IMG/VR virus record: IMGVR_UViG_3300037584_003778
Coordinates: 1-35,014 of that record
DNA from: a virus
Strand: one strand, 5' to 3'
DNA length: 35,014 bases
Shown here piece after piece: positions 15,354-24,037 of this stretch. Position numbers and translations under genes: made by a program. Under the pieces are notes generated by a model. That model did no database searches. It was not told where the DNA came from and was given only the letters and a program-made list of their open reading frames with translations. How positions within the stretch are numbered: the first letter of the stretch is position 1; the number at the start of each line of letters is the position of its first letter.

Positions 15354-16966
15354 TATACAAATCCTAATATTTCTACTTCAGATTCTAATTTTTGATTACA
15401 TGATCTGGCAGATATGTTTGTTAATACATTTTGCTGATCAGCTGTTTCGTTAATACCACCACTATGAGCAGAATTATAATTAGCAGATGCTTTAAACTCT
15501 GCATTTACAGGTCCAATAAAATCTATAGCACCTGTTTGGTAATTGATAGTACCTGTTGCAGCACCCATAATATTACCCTTACCATCATCATAAGCAAATA
15601 CACTTGTGTTAGTGTTTGCTGTATAATTTATTTTATCTCTTAATGTGTCATCAGGTAGTTTAGCTGCTACTGCTGTTTTAACTACTGCTGGGAATCTTGC
15701 TATTTGATTACTCCCATCAAACAATTCATCTGTATTGGCAGTACCACTTGTTCCTGCTGTTAATGCTATAGCACTTGCTCTTGTTTTGTTCTGTGAAGTA
15801 AATCTTATATCTCCATTTACTATTGAACAAGTAACACCTTTTTCAAATAAGTTTCCTTCTGTATAAAACTGAGTATCAAGTATTGTTTGTATTTTACTTA
15901 CAACACCATTTGTGCCTCCAAATTTAGTATTTGAAGCATCTGTTGTAAATGCTACCTCATAAGCACTTCCACCATCTACTGCTATTTTAAAATAATAAGT
16001 AGTAGAAGCAGTTAGTCCAGTTTCTGTATTTGATGTTATTCCAGAAAGTCCAACTTCTTGATAACCAGACTCATAAAACTTCATAGCAAAAGAACCTTTA
16101 ACTATACCTGTAGGATAAGATGTTGATCTTCCTACACCTAATAAATTATGACATTTAAACTTACCACTTGAATCAGTTTGGGTATATGTATACTTATTAT
16201 AATTATGATAAGCATTAAAAAATGGAAAACTTACTGCTGCATCATCTGCATGAGTAGCTGCTGTTGAGCCATGAACACCTCTTTTTACGTTTACAAAATT
16301 AGTTGCTAGTGCAGCTTTAGAGCCAACAGATTCAATTTCCATTATCTCATTATCTATACGAATTAAATCTCCTTCAACAAACAAATTTGCAGTACAATCT
16401 GCAGAACTAGTATAAGGCTCTAAAAATACTCTTGTTGTTGTTGAGTCTGAAGCGATTGTAGCACTTGTAGCAGTATCAACATCTGCTGTGCTATCACTTA
16501 ATAGTGAACTACTAAGATCATAACCTGTACTATCTAAAGCATTAGAATTAGCAGCACTTGCATCTTCTGCATAACCTGCCCACCATTGACTAGGCAAAAC
16601 TAAATATTCATGAGCTGCTAGTATAGTAGAACATTGTCTTATAGTTGTTGCTGATCCAGGACCTAAGTCAACACTATTTGTTTGGTCTACAGTATCACTT
16701 TTCCACTCTCTGTATTTAAATTGAATTTCAGCAGGTATATCACTACAATTTTTAACAACAATAAGTTTTGCACCTTTCATCTTTTGACCAACTGCTGATC
16801 CTAAACCAGAAATACTACTTCCTACTGTAATTAAAGTTGTAAATCCATCAGTATTATCTACAACTTGTTTTGTTCTTACTATTTCTGAATATTGATCAGT
16901 CATAACCATTTCATAGGAATCGCCTAATCCTGTTGTAATTTGTAAATTTGTATCTAATTTTGCCAT
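15353..16966 (-). CDS. Virion structural protein, probable fibre or head decoration
   Basis: The 537 residues are dominated by Ser, Thr, Ala and Gly and predicted beta strands. It starts MAKLDTNLQITTGLGDSYEM. The RIDNEIMEIESVGSKAALATNFVNVKRGVHGSTAATH segment resembles phage surface modules that hold an RIDxE(x)M motif followed by VxRG. Further blocks such as ASTTYYFKIAVDGGSAYEVA look like Ig-like or fibronectin-like strands. It sits with two fibre-like genes in the late operon. It could equally be a head-decoration protein or a fibre. No enzyme motif is seen. Confidence 0.6.
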   Translation of the reverse strand: MAKLDTNLQITTGLGDSYEMVMTDQYSEIVRTKQVVDNTDGFTTLITVGSSISGLGSAVGQKMKGAKLIVVKNCSDIPAEIQFKYREWKSDTVDQTNSVDLGPGSATTIRQCSTILAAHEYLVLPSQWWAGYAEDASAANSNALDSTGYDLSSSLLSDSTADVDTATSATIASDSTTTRVFLEPYTSSADCTANLFVEGDLIRIDNEIMEIESVGSKAALATNFVNVKRGVHGSTAATHADDAAVSFPFFNAYHNYNKYTYTQTDSSGKFKCHNLLGVGRSTSYPTGIVKGSFAMKFYESGYQEVGLSGITSNTETGLTASTTYYFKIAVDGGSAYEVAFTTDASNTKFGGTNGVVSKIQTILDTQFYTEGNLFEKGVTCSIVNGDIRFTSQNKTRASAIALTAGTSGTANTDELFDGSNQIARFPAVVKTAVAAKLPDDTLRDKINYTANTNTSVFAYDDGKGNIMGAATGTINYQTGAIDFIGPVNAEFKASANYNSAHSGGINETADQQNVLTNISARSCNQKLESEVEILGFV

Positions 16967-16974
16967 TTCTTCTC

Positions 16975-17760
16975 CTATGCTATATGATACTTGACTTGTA
17001 CCTGTAAATTTATACTATTTGTGTTTGTTTCATTTTCTACTGTACACATAATTACTTTACCACTTGTTACACTTGAACTTTGTATTGTTAAGTCTGTTGA
17101 TTTTGTTACACTTCTATCTACTGATGTTGCTTGACCATCTGCTAATACTGTTCCATTAGACAAATCACCATCACTTGTTGTTCCATCTGCTGTCATATCA
17201 TAACTCATTAGATGAAAGTTTAAGGTGGTATCTGTATCTGTTGTGCTTGATGATAAAACCTTAACTGCATCTATAACTATATTGTATGGAACAGGAAAAA
17301 GTGCATTAGTATAATCATCAGTAGTAGTAGTAGAATTTAAAGAAGTTGATGGGTCTGTGCCTGTACCAATAGTTCTTTCAGCCATACCTGAATTATATTC
17401 TAAACCACCCAAACCTACTACCATATGTGTTCCTGATGCAGTTGGAACTAAATTAAAAGCATTAAATGTCAATAACTGTGTAGTAGCACTTACTTGTGAT
17501 GTTCCTACTTTGACTAATGAATTAGTGCTATCAATAGTTAATAAACTTGTATTGTCAGATTTTTTTACAACAAAAGCACTTGTTGAATCATCATTTTGTG
17601 GTTTTATTGCCAATTGATCATCGCTTATTGAAATACAAGTAGATGTTCCTTCGCCATCCTCAACTTGAGAAGTAGCAGCAGAAACACCATTTGTTTCATC
17701 TGATACTTTTAACAAACTTTTATATGTTAATGATGGACTTTTACCTGCTAAACTTCCCAT
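16975..17760 (-). CDS. Putative fibre protein
   Basis: The 261-residue product is almost free of charged clusters and rich in Ser, Thr and Val. Its start is MGSLAGKSPSLTYKSLLKVSD, and later parts read TDTDTTLNFHLMSYDM and TSVDRSVTKSTDLTIQSSSV. Such composition is usual for trimeric fibres or spikes. It lies between a larger fibre-like gene and the 537-residue virion protein. I do not recognise a named domain. Confidence 0.6.
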   Translation of the reverse strand: MGSLAGKSPSLTYKSLLKVSDETNGVSAATSQVEDGEGTSTCISISDDQLAIKPQNDDSTSAFVVKKSDNTSLLTIDSTNSLVKVGTSQVSATTQLLTFNAFNLVPTASGTHMVVGLGGLEYNSGMAERTIGTGTDPSTSLNSTTTTDDYTNALFPVPYNIVIDAVKVLSSSTTDTDTTLNFHLMSYDMTADGTTSDGDLSNGTVLADGQATSVDRSVTKSTDLTIQSSSVTSGKVIMCTVENETNTNSINLQVQVKYHIA

Positions 17761-17769
17761 ACTACCCCT

Positions 17770-19269
17770 TTACCTTAATGTGCATACTGCTACAAAACAT
17801 ATCTCTAAATACGAATATGTCGATGAAGTATCACCTGTTGTTCTTCTAAAAGCAGGCATTATCATATCTCCTTTTGCTAAATCAACTGATAATCCTGTTT
17901 GCCCTAAATCGTTATATCTGCCTGATGTCCAAGCACCTGATTGTGTTGAACCTATTTGTGCTAAACTAAAATTGTCTGCATTAGTATCATCCCATGTTAC
18001 ACCTGTTCCATGCAATAAAGCATGTTCTATTGTATGTGTAGCAGTAGAGTTACCATACATATAATACTCATTTAGTGTCATATTATGAGGAACTACTAAT
18101 ATTGGATTCCAACTATCAAACCATGTCGTTTCTAATGATGCACTATTTCTTGTGCTGTTCCAATTTTCTGCATTTGTACCCCATGTAAAAGTAGGATAAA
18201 ACCAATAATTATATCTGTTATAAACTCTTGCATTGATCTGGATAATATGTTTTTGTGCTAAATGCCCATTAGCAGTTATTGCTATATCTTGACCTGTATC
18301 ATCTGTAAAATAAAGATTATTAGGTGCATCATTTTTTACCCATATTTGCCCTTTACCTGCAGTATCACTACCTGCATTAGATCTTTCAGGAAGCATAAAA
18401 TTATTTTGACCAAATTGAATTTCGCTATCTGTAATAGTTATTTTATCTTCACCATCTACACCTATATTAAAAGTAGATGAATTAGCAGCATTTATATAAA
18501 CATTCTGTCCACCAGATCCATCAAAATAAATATTTTTAGTAGCATTAAAATTAACATCTGCATTAAATGTTTTTTCACCAGTAAATGTTTGAGTGCCTGA
18601 TAAATGTGCAGTATCACTATCTAAATAAGCACTTGCTATTGCAGTACCATTCCATGTACCTGTTGTAATTGTGCCTACTGTTTGTATACCTAATGATTCT
18701 ACTCCTGCTTTATCTAATTGTGTATTTGTATCAGTAGATGCAAAATCTATCTTACCTGCTGTATCATCATAAGTTACTGCTATATTAGTTTCTGTGTTAC
18801 CACTAACCATAGCTCCTACAATATCTTGCACTTGTTCTGTAGTTAATACAGTATCTGTATCAGTTACACTATTTGTAATAGTAATTTCATCTGAACTTTG
18901 TGCTAAAGTAATACCTGTTCCAGCCACTAATGTTACATCATCTGTACTTGAATCTGAGCCTGTTAGTCTTATATGTTTTTTAGATGCAGAACTTGCATGA
19001 TCTACTGTGCTTACAGTATAAGTAGTATTTGTATCTGTGTCTGTATCAATACCTTTAGTAGTTCCTGTAACTTCTAAATCACCTTTAATAACAACTTTTC
19101 CATTATCGCTGTTATCAGGTAAAGAAGTGGACACCTCTATTGGAGATGCCTCACCACCAACTTTTAAAGGTTGTAAATCATTAGAAAGAGGACCACCATC
19201 ACCCAAAGTAATTGGATTAATATGTTTTTTAACATTATCATTTTGATAGTTTTCTTTCCTGTTTGACAT
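17770..19269 (-). CDS. Tail fibre-like protein
   Basis: The 499 residues hold the segment LTTEQVQDIVGAMVSGNTE. It is followed by TNIAVTYDDTAGKIDF, a block I recognise from many phage fibres and appendage proteins. Ahead of it is a repeated HIRLTGSDSSTDDVTLVAGTG-type beta unit. Behind it are AHLSGTQTFTGEKTFN and a globular C-terminal region (NHMTLNEYYMYGNSTA-like) that could be the tip or receptor-binding part. The gene opens the fibre group of the late operon. Its exact place on the virion (tail or head) cannot be read from sequence alone. Confidence 0.7.
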   Translation of the reverse strand: MSNRKENYQNDNVKKHINPITLGDGGPLSNDLQPLKVGGEASPIEVSTSLPDNSDNGKVVIKGDLEVTGTTKGIDTDTDTNTTYTVSTVDHASSASKKHIRLTGSDSSTDDVTLVAGTGITLAQSSDEITITNSVTDTDTVLTTEQVQDIVGAMVSGNTETNIAVTYDDTAGKIDFASTDTNTQLDKAGVESLGIQTVGTITTGTWNGTAIASAYLDSDTAHLSGTQTFTGEKTFNADVNFNATKNIYFDGSGGQNVYINAANSSTFNIGVDGEDKITITDSEIQFGQNNFMLPERSNAGSDTAGKGQIWVKNDAPNNLYFTDDTGQDIAITANGHLAQKHIIQINARVYNRYNYWFYPTFTWGTNAENWNSTRNSASLETTWFDSWNPILVVPHNMTLNEYYMYGNSTATHTIEHALLHGTGVTWDDTNADNFSLAQIGSTQSGAWTSGRYNDLGQTGLSVDLAKGDMIMPAFRRTTGDTSSTYSYLEICFVAVCTLR

Positions 19270-19550
19270 TATTTATCTACTCTTAACCCTCTTATAAATC
19301 CTCTTAAAGCACCACCTACAAAGTTATCTACCAAATCAATAAAATAAGGTTCTACAGTCTTATTCCATATATCTTTAGTAAATTTCCATTGTGCTAATCC
19401 TAATGTCATAAATCTTCCTGCTGTAAAACAAATACCTTCAACCCAAGCACAAATTTCTTCGTTTGGGATTTTTTTTAGTACATATAAAACTACTCCACCA
19501 CCTGTACCACCTAATAATAATCCTGCATTGTTTGATAAAAAATCTAACAT
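19269..19550 (-). CDS. Small membrane-associated protein, possible lysis helper
   Basis: The 93 residues begin MLDFLSNNAGLLLGGTGGGV and VLYVLKK, a glycine-rich hydrophobic helix. An amphipathic C-terminal region with a WNKTVEPYFIDLVDNFVGGA stretch follows. The ATG has a strong AAGGAGAAATAAT site. It lies three genes after lysozyme, with a coiled-coil ORF between, so a holin or spanin-type role is possible. The single segment and glycine zipper-like LLLGGTGGGV do not match a named holin class. Confidence 0.5.
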   Translation of the reverse strand: MLDFLSNNAGLLLGGTGGGVVLYVLKKIPNEEICAWVEGICFTAGRFMTLGLAQWKFTKDIWNKTVEPYFIDLVDNFVGGALRGFIRGLRVDK

Positions 19551-19551
19551 A

Positions 19552-19722
19552 TTATTTCTCCTTTTTTAAAATAATTTCTAACATATCAACTCTATTTTTA
19601 AGTTGCTTAACTTCTTCGTCTAACTCATTGGGTTCTTCGACATATTTTAGGATTTTATCTAATTTGAATTGCTTCCTGATTAGGGAGGCTACTGCCTTAA
19701 TAATCAATTTCTGCACTAGCAT
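19552..19722 (-). CDS. Small coiled-coil protein, 56 residues
   Basis: The ORF begins MLVQKLIIKAVASLIRKQFK and continues as a heptad-patterned helix ending EIILKKEK, with leucines at regular spacing. The ATG has GGGAATAGAAA upstream and overlaps the phosphoesterase stop by seven bases. Its own stop lies just ahead of the strong ribosome site of the membrane protein. It may pair with that protein. The function is unknown. Confidence 0.55.
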   Translation of the reverse strand: MLVQKLIIKAVASLIRKQFKLDKILKYVEEPNELDEEVKQLKNRVDMLEIILKKEK

Positions 19723-20498
19723 TTTCTATTCCCATCTATCAACTCACCCCACAACGAAGTTTTGCCATTTATTATCTGTATAATGTGAACTGTAAATAGT
19801 CCACCTTTAAAAAAATCTACTATTGCAAATCCATGTGCCCAATTGATAGGTCTACCACCAAGCCAAGAATTTGCTTCATCTTTCATATCTTTAAGACATC
19901 CGATACTCCATGCAGATTTAGGACCATCTTTATGGGTAACAGACATCTGTTGGAGATCATGCCAATGTCCATACATAATATTGCAACCAAGCTTTCTTAA
20001 ATGGTTAGCTGTATGGTATTGACCTCCATATAAATGTCCATGATATAAGTATAATTTACCTAATTTTAAGTGTTTTCCAAAGGGAATATATTTATATCCT
20101 CTGCTTTGTAAATTAACTGCATTAGCAAATTTATACTGAGGTATGTAAGGATATTTTTCTACAGCAAAGTTTAACCAGTTATCGTGGTTACCTTCTGTAA
20201 TATATCTCTCGTGACAATTCGCCTTATCAAGCGATTCATCAATCTGATCCATGCCAGCATTTACATCTTTTACGTCTTTTTCGAAATCTTTTATAAGGTA
20301 TTCTAAGGGTGGTGCTTTTTTTCTTTTAAATCTCCAAGCACTAAATGCATGCCACTCTCCCACATCACCTATATCAACATATGCATCTGGCTTAACTATT
20401 TCTATAGTTTTTTTAAGACAGTTTATAGCAGGTTGATCATGTAATGGAAAGTGTTTGTCTGGAGTTACGATGACTCTTTTAACAACACCTTTATCCAT
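19716..20498 (-). CDS. Calcineurin-like metallophosphoesterase
   Basis: The 260 residues show all the metal ligands of the family in order: Asp14 and His16 in PDKHF, Gly44-Asp45, Gly103-Asn104-His105-Asp106, His153 and Gly154-His155. A final GHWHD follows, with His178 and His180. This is a two-metal phosphoesterase of the MPP superfamily. The substrate is not fixed by sequence and could be DNA ends, cyclic nucleotides or cell-wall phosphoesters. It lies directly after lysozyme, overlapping it by one base, and ahead of fibre genes. That makes a role in lysis or surface polymer cleavage (for example teichoic or phospholipid linkages) worth considering. No signal peptide is seen. Confidence 0.85.
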   Translation of the reverse strand: MDKGVVKRVIVTPDKHFPLHDQPAINCLKKTIEIVKPDAYVDIGDVGEWHAFSAWRFKRKKAPPLEYLIKDFEKDVKDVNAGMDQIDESLDKANCHERYITEGNHDNWLNFAVEKYPYIPQYKFANAVNLQSRGYKYIPFGKHLKLGKLYLYHGHLYGGQYHTANHLRKLGCNIMYGHWHDLQQMSVTHKDGPKSAWSIGCLKDMKDEANSWLGGRPINWAHGFAIVDFFKGGLFTVHIIQIINGKTSLWGELIDGNRKC

Positions 20499-20902
20499 TA
20501 ATGTACCTTTCGTACTCTATTACTTAATTCTTTGGCTCTATTAGGTGTTTGTTTAGCCCATTTGCTATCTAACATCTCTACAGAAGCACTTTTGAAATCT
20601 TTATCTTTTAAATAAGTTAAAGTCTTAACGAATTTAGAAACTCCTGTTACTCCCAATTGGTAACACATTTCCATAACTACATCTTGTATTTCTTTAGGCA
20701 TATAAGGAAACCATCCAAATTTAAGCCTAACCCTATCTTCTAATTCATTAAGTTTTCTTTCGAGGATAATATCGCATATATCCCTATCTAATTCTAAATC
20801 TTTAATTGCAAAACCATAACCTATAGTATCTATACCAAGACTATCTTTATACACTACACCTACATAACCTTCGTGTTGTTTTATACTATCTATTAAAGAC
20901 AT
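20498..20902 (-). CDS. T4-type lysozyme (glycoside hydrolase 24), endolysin
   Basis: The 134-residue length and pattern fit GH24. The catalytic triad positions are Glu11 (KQHEG), Asp20 (YKDSLG) and Thr26 (IDTIGYG). MYQLG-like helices and a TPNRAKELSNRVR tail match the family C-terminus. It cleaves the MurNAc-GlcNAc bond of peptidoglycan. There is no signal peptide, so export would depend on a holin. It overlaps the phosphoesterase and follows a 62-residue acidic ORF. Confidence 0.88.
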   Translation of the reverse strand: MSLIDSIKQHEGYVGVVYKDSLGIDTIGYGFAIKDLELDRDICDIILERKLNELEDRVRLKFGWFPYMPKEIQDVVMEMCYQLGVTGVSKFVKTLTYLKDKDFKSASVEMLDSKWAKQTPNRAKELSNRVRKVH

Positions 20903-21090
20903 TATTCTCCAGACTCTTCAGATTCTTCTACTTCAACGACTTCTATCCACTCTAATACTTGTGGCTGAGGTTCTGAAATAGTTACATCTTCTCCAGCATT
21001 TAATTTATTAAAATTATCTATTCCTATTAAATCACTTGCCCAAAAAGGTATTGATCCTACACAAGTTGCTTTTGATTTATATTTTGCCAT
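20902..21090 (-). CDS. Small acidic protein between capsid and lysozyme
   Basis: The 62 residues start MAKYKSKATCVGSIPFWASD and finish in an acidic tail, VVEVEESEESGE. The ATG has TTGGAGAATT. The lone Cys and the PFW segment do not identify a family. It follows the capsid gene and a hairpin and precedes lysozyme. A role as capsid-linked or head-completion protein is possible but untested. Confidence 0.6.
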   Translation of the reverse strand: MAKYKSKATCVGSIPFWASDLIGIDNFNKLNAGEDVTISEPQPQVLEWIEVVEVEESEESGE

Positions 21091-21108
21091 AATTCTCCAA
21101 TTTTTAAT

Positions 21109-21134
21109 AAAGGGGAGTTATTAAGCTCCCCTTT
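21109..21134 (-). terminator. Hairpin after the major capsid gene (partial terminator or mRNA stabiliser)
   Basis: A perfect 9-bp stem (AAAGGGGAG / CTCCCCTTT) with an 8-base loop begins 20 bases after the capsid stop. In the transcribed direction it is followed by an A/U-rich stretch (ATTAAAAATT) and not a clean U-run, so read-through into the lysozyme genes is likely. Such hairpins often give high capsid mRNA with lower downstream levels. Confidence 0.65.
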
Positions 21135-21154
21135 ACATTATTTATATATCAGTA

Positions 21155-22057
21155 TTAACCTAAGTTAGTTAATGTGATTATTTCTCCATCTTTCACGAAA
21201 TCAAAACCACAAGCTGTATAAGCTGCAACTTTTGTTCCTAAGAAATCAACAGAGTATTCTGATACTACTTTAGGCTCAATCTGATAAAGTAATTTAGCAT
21301 TTTGAGGCTGGAAAATAGCACCAGCAATATGGTTATTAGTTGTAGTTTCTTTCATACGATTAGAAACGTAAACAGGCATACCTGCTAATGTTCCAACTAA
21401 ACCTCTACCACCTTTAACTGAAAGTCCACCAGATCCTGAAAAGTCAGCAGATGTAAAGTTTGTGATTTGCATCATTGAACCATATAAAGTTGGACTAACA
21501 ACCATTGCCCAACCAGCAGTTGGATCAAAGTTATTTTGTGCCATTGTTTTTAGCACAGCACCCATATCAGCAGCAGCAAAAGTATTATTAGCACTTAAAT
21601 CTAACTGAACAGTATTACCTACAGTTAAGCCAGTAATATCATCAGCAATTAATGCTTCAACTTTTCTACCAATAGAATACCCCATACCTTTAACATACAT
21701 ATCAAAAAATTCAGGTGATGCTTGAACATTTGCTATATCAGAAATAATTTGTGCAGAATAGTACAATTTATCTACTGTAATAGTTTTTTCATCATCATTG
21801 TTAGAATGATATGTAAGGTTATCAGTAATTGCAGAGAAATCAGCAGGAGTTGTTGCTGTTGCAGATTTTTCTGTCATTAAAGGAATATGAACAACATCAC
21901 CACGTTGTTTAACCAACGAAGATAAAGATGTGTCTACTATGTTTGCTAGAACGAATTGTTCTTCTATGTAATTATTAATTCCCTCTGACCAAAGCTGAGG
22001 GACAAAATCGTCTAAATCAGTATTAGCACTACCAACACTTGTGTTAACGTAAGCCAT
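21155..22057 (-). CDS. Major capsid protein (HK97-like fold)
   Basis: The 300 residues begin MAYVNTSVGSANTDLDDFVP. They contain a helix with WSEGINNYIEEQFVLANIVD and a beta domain with KQRGDVVHIPLMT. A TLYGSMMQITNFTSADFSGS stretch is followed by GRGLVGTLAGMPVYVSNRM, the classic P-loop/A-domain LAGMPVYVS run of capsids in this fold. It sits after the scaffold gene with a GGAG ribosome site. No protease gene adjoins, so maturation may rely on the scaffold leaving intact or on host proteases. Confidence 0.88.
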   Translation of the reverse strand: MAYVNTSVGSANTDLDDFVPQLWSEGINNYIEEQFVLANIVDTSLSSLVKQRGDVVHIPLMTEKSATATTPADFSAITDNLTYHSNNDDEKTITVDKLYYSAQIISDIANVQASPEFFDMYVKGMGYSIGRKVEALIADDITGLTVGNTVQLDLSANNTFAAADMGAVLKTMAQNNFDPTAGWAMVVSPTLYGSMMQITNFTSADFSGSGGLSVKGGRGLVGTLAGMPVYVSNRMKETTTNNHIAGAIFQPQNAKLLYQIEPKVVSEYSVDFLGTKVAAYTACGFDFVKDGEIITLTNLG

Positions 22058-22075
22058 TTAATTTTACTCCATTCT

Positions 22076-22114
22076 AACCCTCTATCAACTGTCAAACGAC
22101 CTTCTAGTAGGGTT
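22076..22114 (-). promoter_or_regulatory. Folded leader ahead of the capsid gene
   Basis: In the 56-base gap between scaffold and capsid, AACCCT pairs with AGGGTT over a 27-base loop that itself holds a short GTC/GAC hairpin. The 3' side ends a few bases from the capsid Shine-Dalgarno site. It is shorter and weaker than the leader at 29-99 but has the same position. It may mark an mRNA processing point. Confidence 0.35.
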
Positions 22115-22635
22115 TATTTTTTAGTATATGACTTTATAATATCTGCCCAATTTTTTGCTTTTTCTTTACTGTCTAATTTAGTCCAGTTTTGAACTTTTTT
22201 ATTATTAGTTTTAACTGTCCCACGAGCTTGAGGCTCAACAGAAGTTTTAGGAGATAGTTCAGATACCATAAACTCTAATACATCTAAGTCTTTGTTTATA
22301 AATTGTTCTCGCTTATCTTCAGGTAGCTTTTCTAATAGAGAAGTTTTTCTTTGCTCAACTAATGCTTCATATTTGTCCTTATAAGGACTAAGATTACCAA
22401 CTTCAGCTTCAAATTTTTCAGCTAATGTTTTAAATTCTTCCTTTTCTTTTAATTTAGCATTTTCTTGAGATTCTAACTTTTTATTTAGTTCTGCTAACTG
22501 AGATTCAGCTTCTTGAGCTCTTTTTCTGTACTTCTTGCTTTCTGCTATGTATTCAGATTGAGCTGATTCCTGATCTACATTCTCTGTACCATTATCCACT
22601 ACTGCTTCATTAGATACTATTTTTTCTTCGGACAT
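22114..22635 (-). CDS. Scaffolding protein
   Basis: The 173-residue protein is highly charged, starting MSEEKIVSNEAVVDNGTENV. It has a long coiled coil around residues 30-95 (YRKRAQEAESQLAELNKKLE and onward) and a lysine-rich C-terminus (KAKNWADIIKSYTKK). The composition, the basic C-terminal hook and the position directly before the major capsid gene are all typical of HK97-type scaffolds. It would guide capsid assembly and then leave the procapsid. Confidence 0.85.
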   Translation of the reverse strand: MSEEKIVSNEAVVDNGTENVDQESAQSEYIAESKKYRKRAQEAESQLAELNKKLESQENAKLKEKEEFKTLAEKFEAEVGNLSPYKDKYEALVEQRKTSLLEKLPEDKREQFINKDLDVLEFMVSELSPKTSVEPQARGTVKTNNKKVQNWTKLDSKEKAKNWADIIKSYTKK

Positions 22636-22726
22636 ACTGCCCTCCTATATGTTGTATATTTGTTTATTCAAAATACTATATCTTGCTTTTTCCATACATT
22701 GTAACTTAACTTATAAAGGTGGAATT
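22636..22726. promoter_or_regulatory. Divergent promoter region between scaffold and terminase
   Basis: This 91-base gap separates the minus-strand virion operon from the plus-strand packaging operon. The sequence is A/T-rich with candidate -10 boxes (TACTATA on plus, TATAGT on minus) and weak -35 matches. The plus side ends in AAAGGTGGAATT before the terminase ATG, and the minus side in AGGAGGGCAGT before the scaffold. I cannot define exact starts, but any late promoter for both operons must lie here or be carried by long read-through. Confidence 0.5.
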
Positions 22727-24037
22727 ATGCAAGATTTAAATAATTATAAACAAAAATGGTTCGATTATTTAGGTTATAAACCTCACGAAGGTCAAAGAAA
22801 ATTGCACTTTCCTACAAAAGAGTCTGCAAGGTTTTTTGTCATGGTGTGTGGGAGGCGATTTGGAAAAACGACTGCGAGTGCTATGGAGGCGACCTTCTTT
22901 GCTTCCCAACCTGACAAAAGAATTTGGTTAGTTGGACTTTCTTATGATAAAGCCGATTTAATGTTTAGGGAAGTTTGGGAAAAGATGGTTAAAGGTAGAC
23001 CACAAGACATTATCAGGGCTTCAGAAAAAGAAAGATATATTAAATTTAAATGGGGTACTACTGTAGAAGCTAAATCAGCAGACAATCCAGATTCTTTGGT
23101 AGGTGAAGGTTTAGACCTGTTAATAATAGACGAAGCAGCTAAAGTTAGACCTAGAATTTGGGATATGTATTTATCTCCCACATTATCAGATAGAAAAGGT
23201 AAAGGTATATTTATATCTACACCTGAAGGTTTTAATTGGTTATATGATTTATATTTATTAGGTAAAAGTGATGAATTATGGGAGTCGCACCAAGCACCAT
23301 CTTGGGATAATCAATATGCTTTTCCTACAGGTAAAACAGACCAATTCCTTGTTGAAAGAAAAAGGAATATGTCTAAAGAGCTTTATGATCAGGAGTATGG
23401 TGCACAGTTTACAAGTTTTGAAGGTAGGGTTTATCCATTTGATAGAAACATTGATGTTGGGTATTATCCTTACAATCCTCGCCTTCCTGTTTTTTGTAGT
23501 ATTGATTTTGGTTATCGTATGCCATCTGTGGGATGGTATCAAACCCATAGAGTAAATGGAGAATGGCATATAAATATGATAGATGAGGTTGCTCATAAAA
23601 CAAATATTAAAACAGATGAATTAGTAGATATTATAAAATCAAAACCTTATAGTGTTGTAAAGTATTATGGTGATCCAGCAGGATTACAGGCATCAAGTCA
23701 GTCAGGTATAGGAGATATAGAAGTTTTTAGAAGCAAAGGTTTAATCGTAAATTCTATAACAGATAAAGCATCAAGAAGTATATCAGCAGGTATAAATCAT
23801 GTAAGAAGCTTTATAGAAAATGCTAATGGTGAAAGATATTTACATTTAAACAATAATTGTATAGGTATGGCAGAAGATTTAGAGAGTTATAGATACCCTG
23901 AAGCTGTAGATGGAAAAGAATTAAAACCAGAGCCATTAAAAGATGGTTATCATGATCATGGGTGTGATCAATTAAGATATTTCTTTATAAATCACTTCCC
24001 AATAAAAAATAGAGAAATTAAAGTGAGGAACAGATGA
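22727..24037 (+). CDS. Terminase large subunit
   Basis: From ATG 22727 (AAAGGTGGAATT upstream) the product is 436 residues; an earlier ATG at 22649 has no ribosome site and adds an unlikely hydrophobic lead. Walker A is GRRFGKTT at 42-49 and Walker B is LLIIDEAA with Asp135-Glu136. The nuclease domain has Asp260 in SIDFGY and Asp414 in HGCDQLRYF, with a middle acidic site around the YGDPAG segment. It powers DNA translocation into the procapsid and makes the cuts that end packaging. Its partner small subunit lies on the opposite strand at the far end of this cluster. Confidence 0.93.
   Translation: MQDLNNYKQKWFDYLGYKPHEGQRKLHFPTKESARFFVMVCGRRFGKTTASAMEATFFASQPDKRIWLVGLSYDKADLMFREVWEKMVKGRPQDIIRASEKERYIKFKWGTTVEAKSADNPDSLVGEGLDLLIIDEAAKVRPRIWDMYLSPTLSDRKGKGIFISTPEGFNWLYDLYLLGKSDELWESHQAPSWDNQYAFPTGKTDQFLVERKRNMSKELYDQEYGAQFTSFEGRVYPFDRNIDVGYYPYNPRLPVFCSIDFGYRMPSVGWYQTHRVNGEWHINMIDEVAHKTNIKTDELVDIIKSKPYSVVKYYGDPAGLQASSQSGIGDIEVFRSKGLIVNSITDKASRSISAGINHVRSFIENANGERYLHLNNNCIGMAEDLESYRYPEAVDGKELKPEPLKDGYHDHGCDQLRYFFINHFPIKNREIKVRNR

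Noticed and set aside
12696-17320. Minus-strand CTGATGA (TCATCAG on plus) near 12697, 15645 and 17312
   Set aside because: All are inside conserved virion genes and no paired helix or GAA core lies nearby.
21109-21134. Full terminator after the capsid gene
   Set aside because: The hairpin is strong, but the following sequence is not a U-tract in the transcribed direction, so only partial termination is credible.
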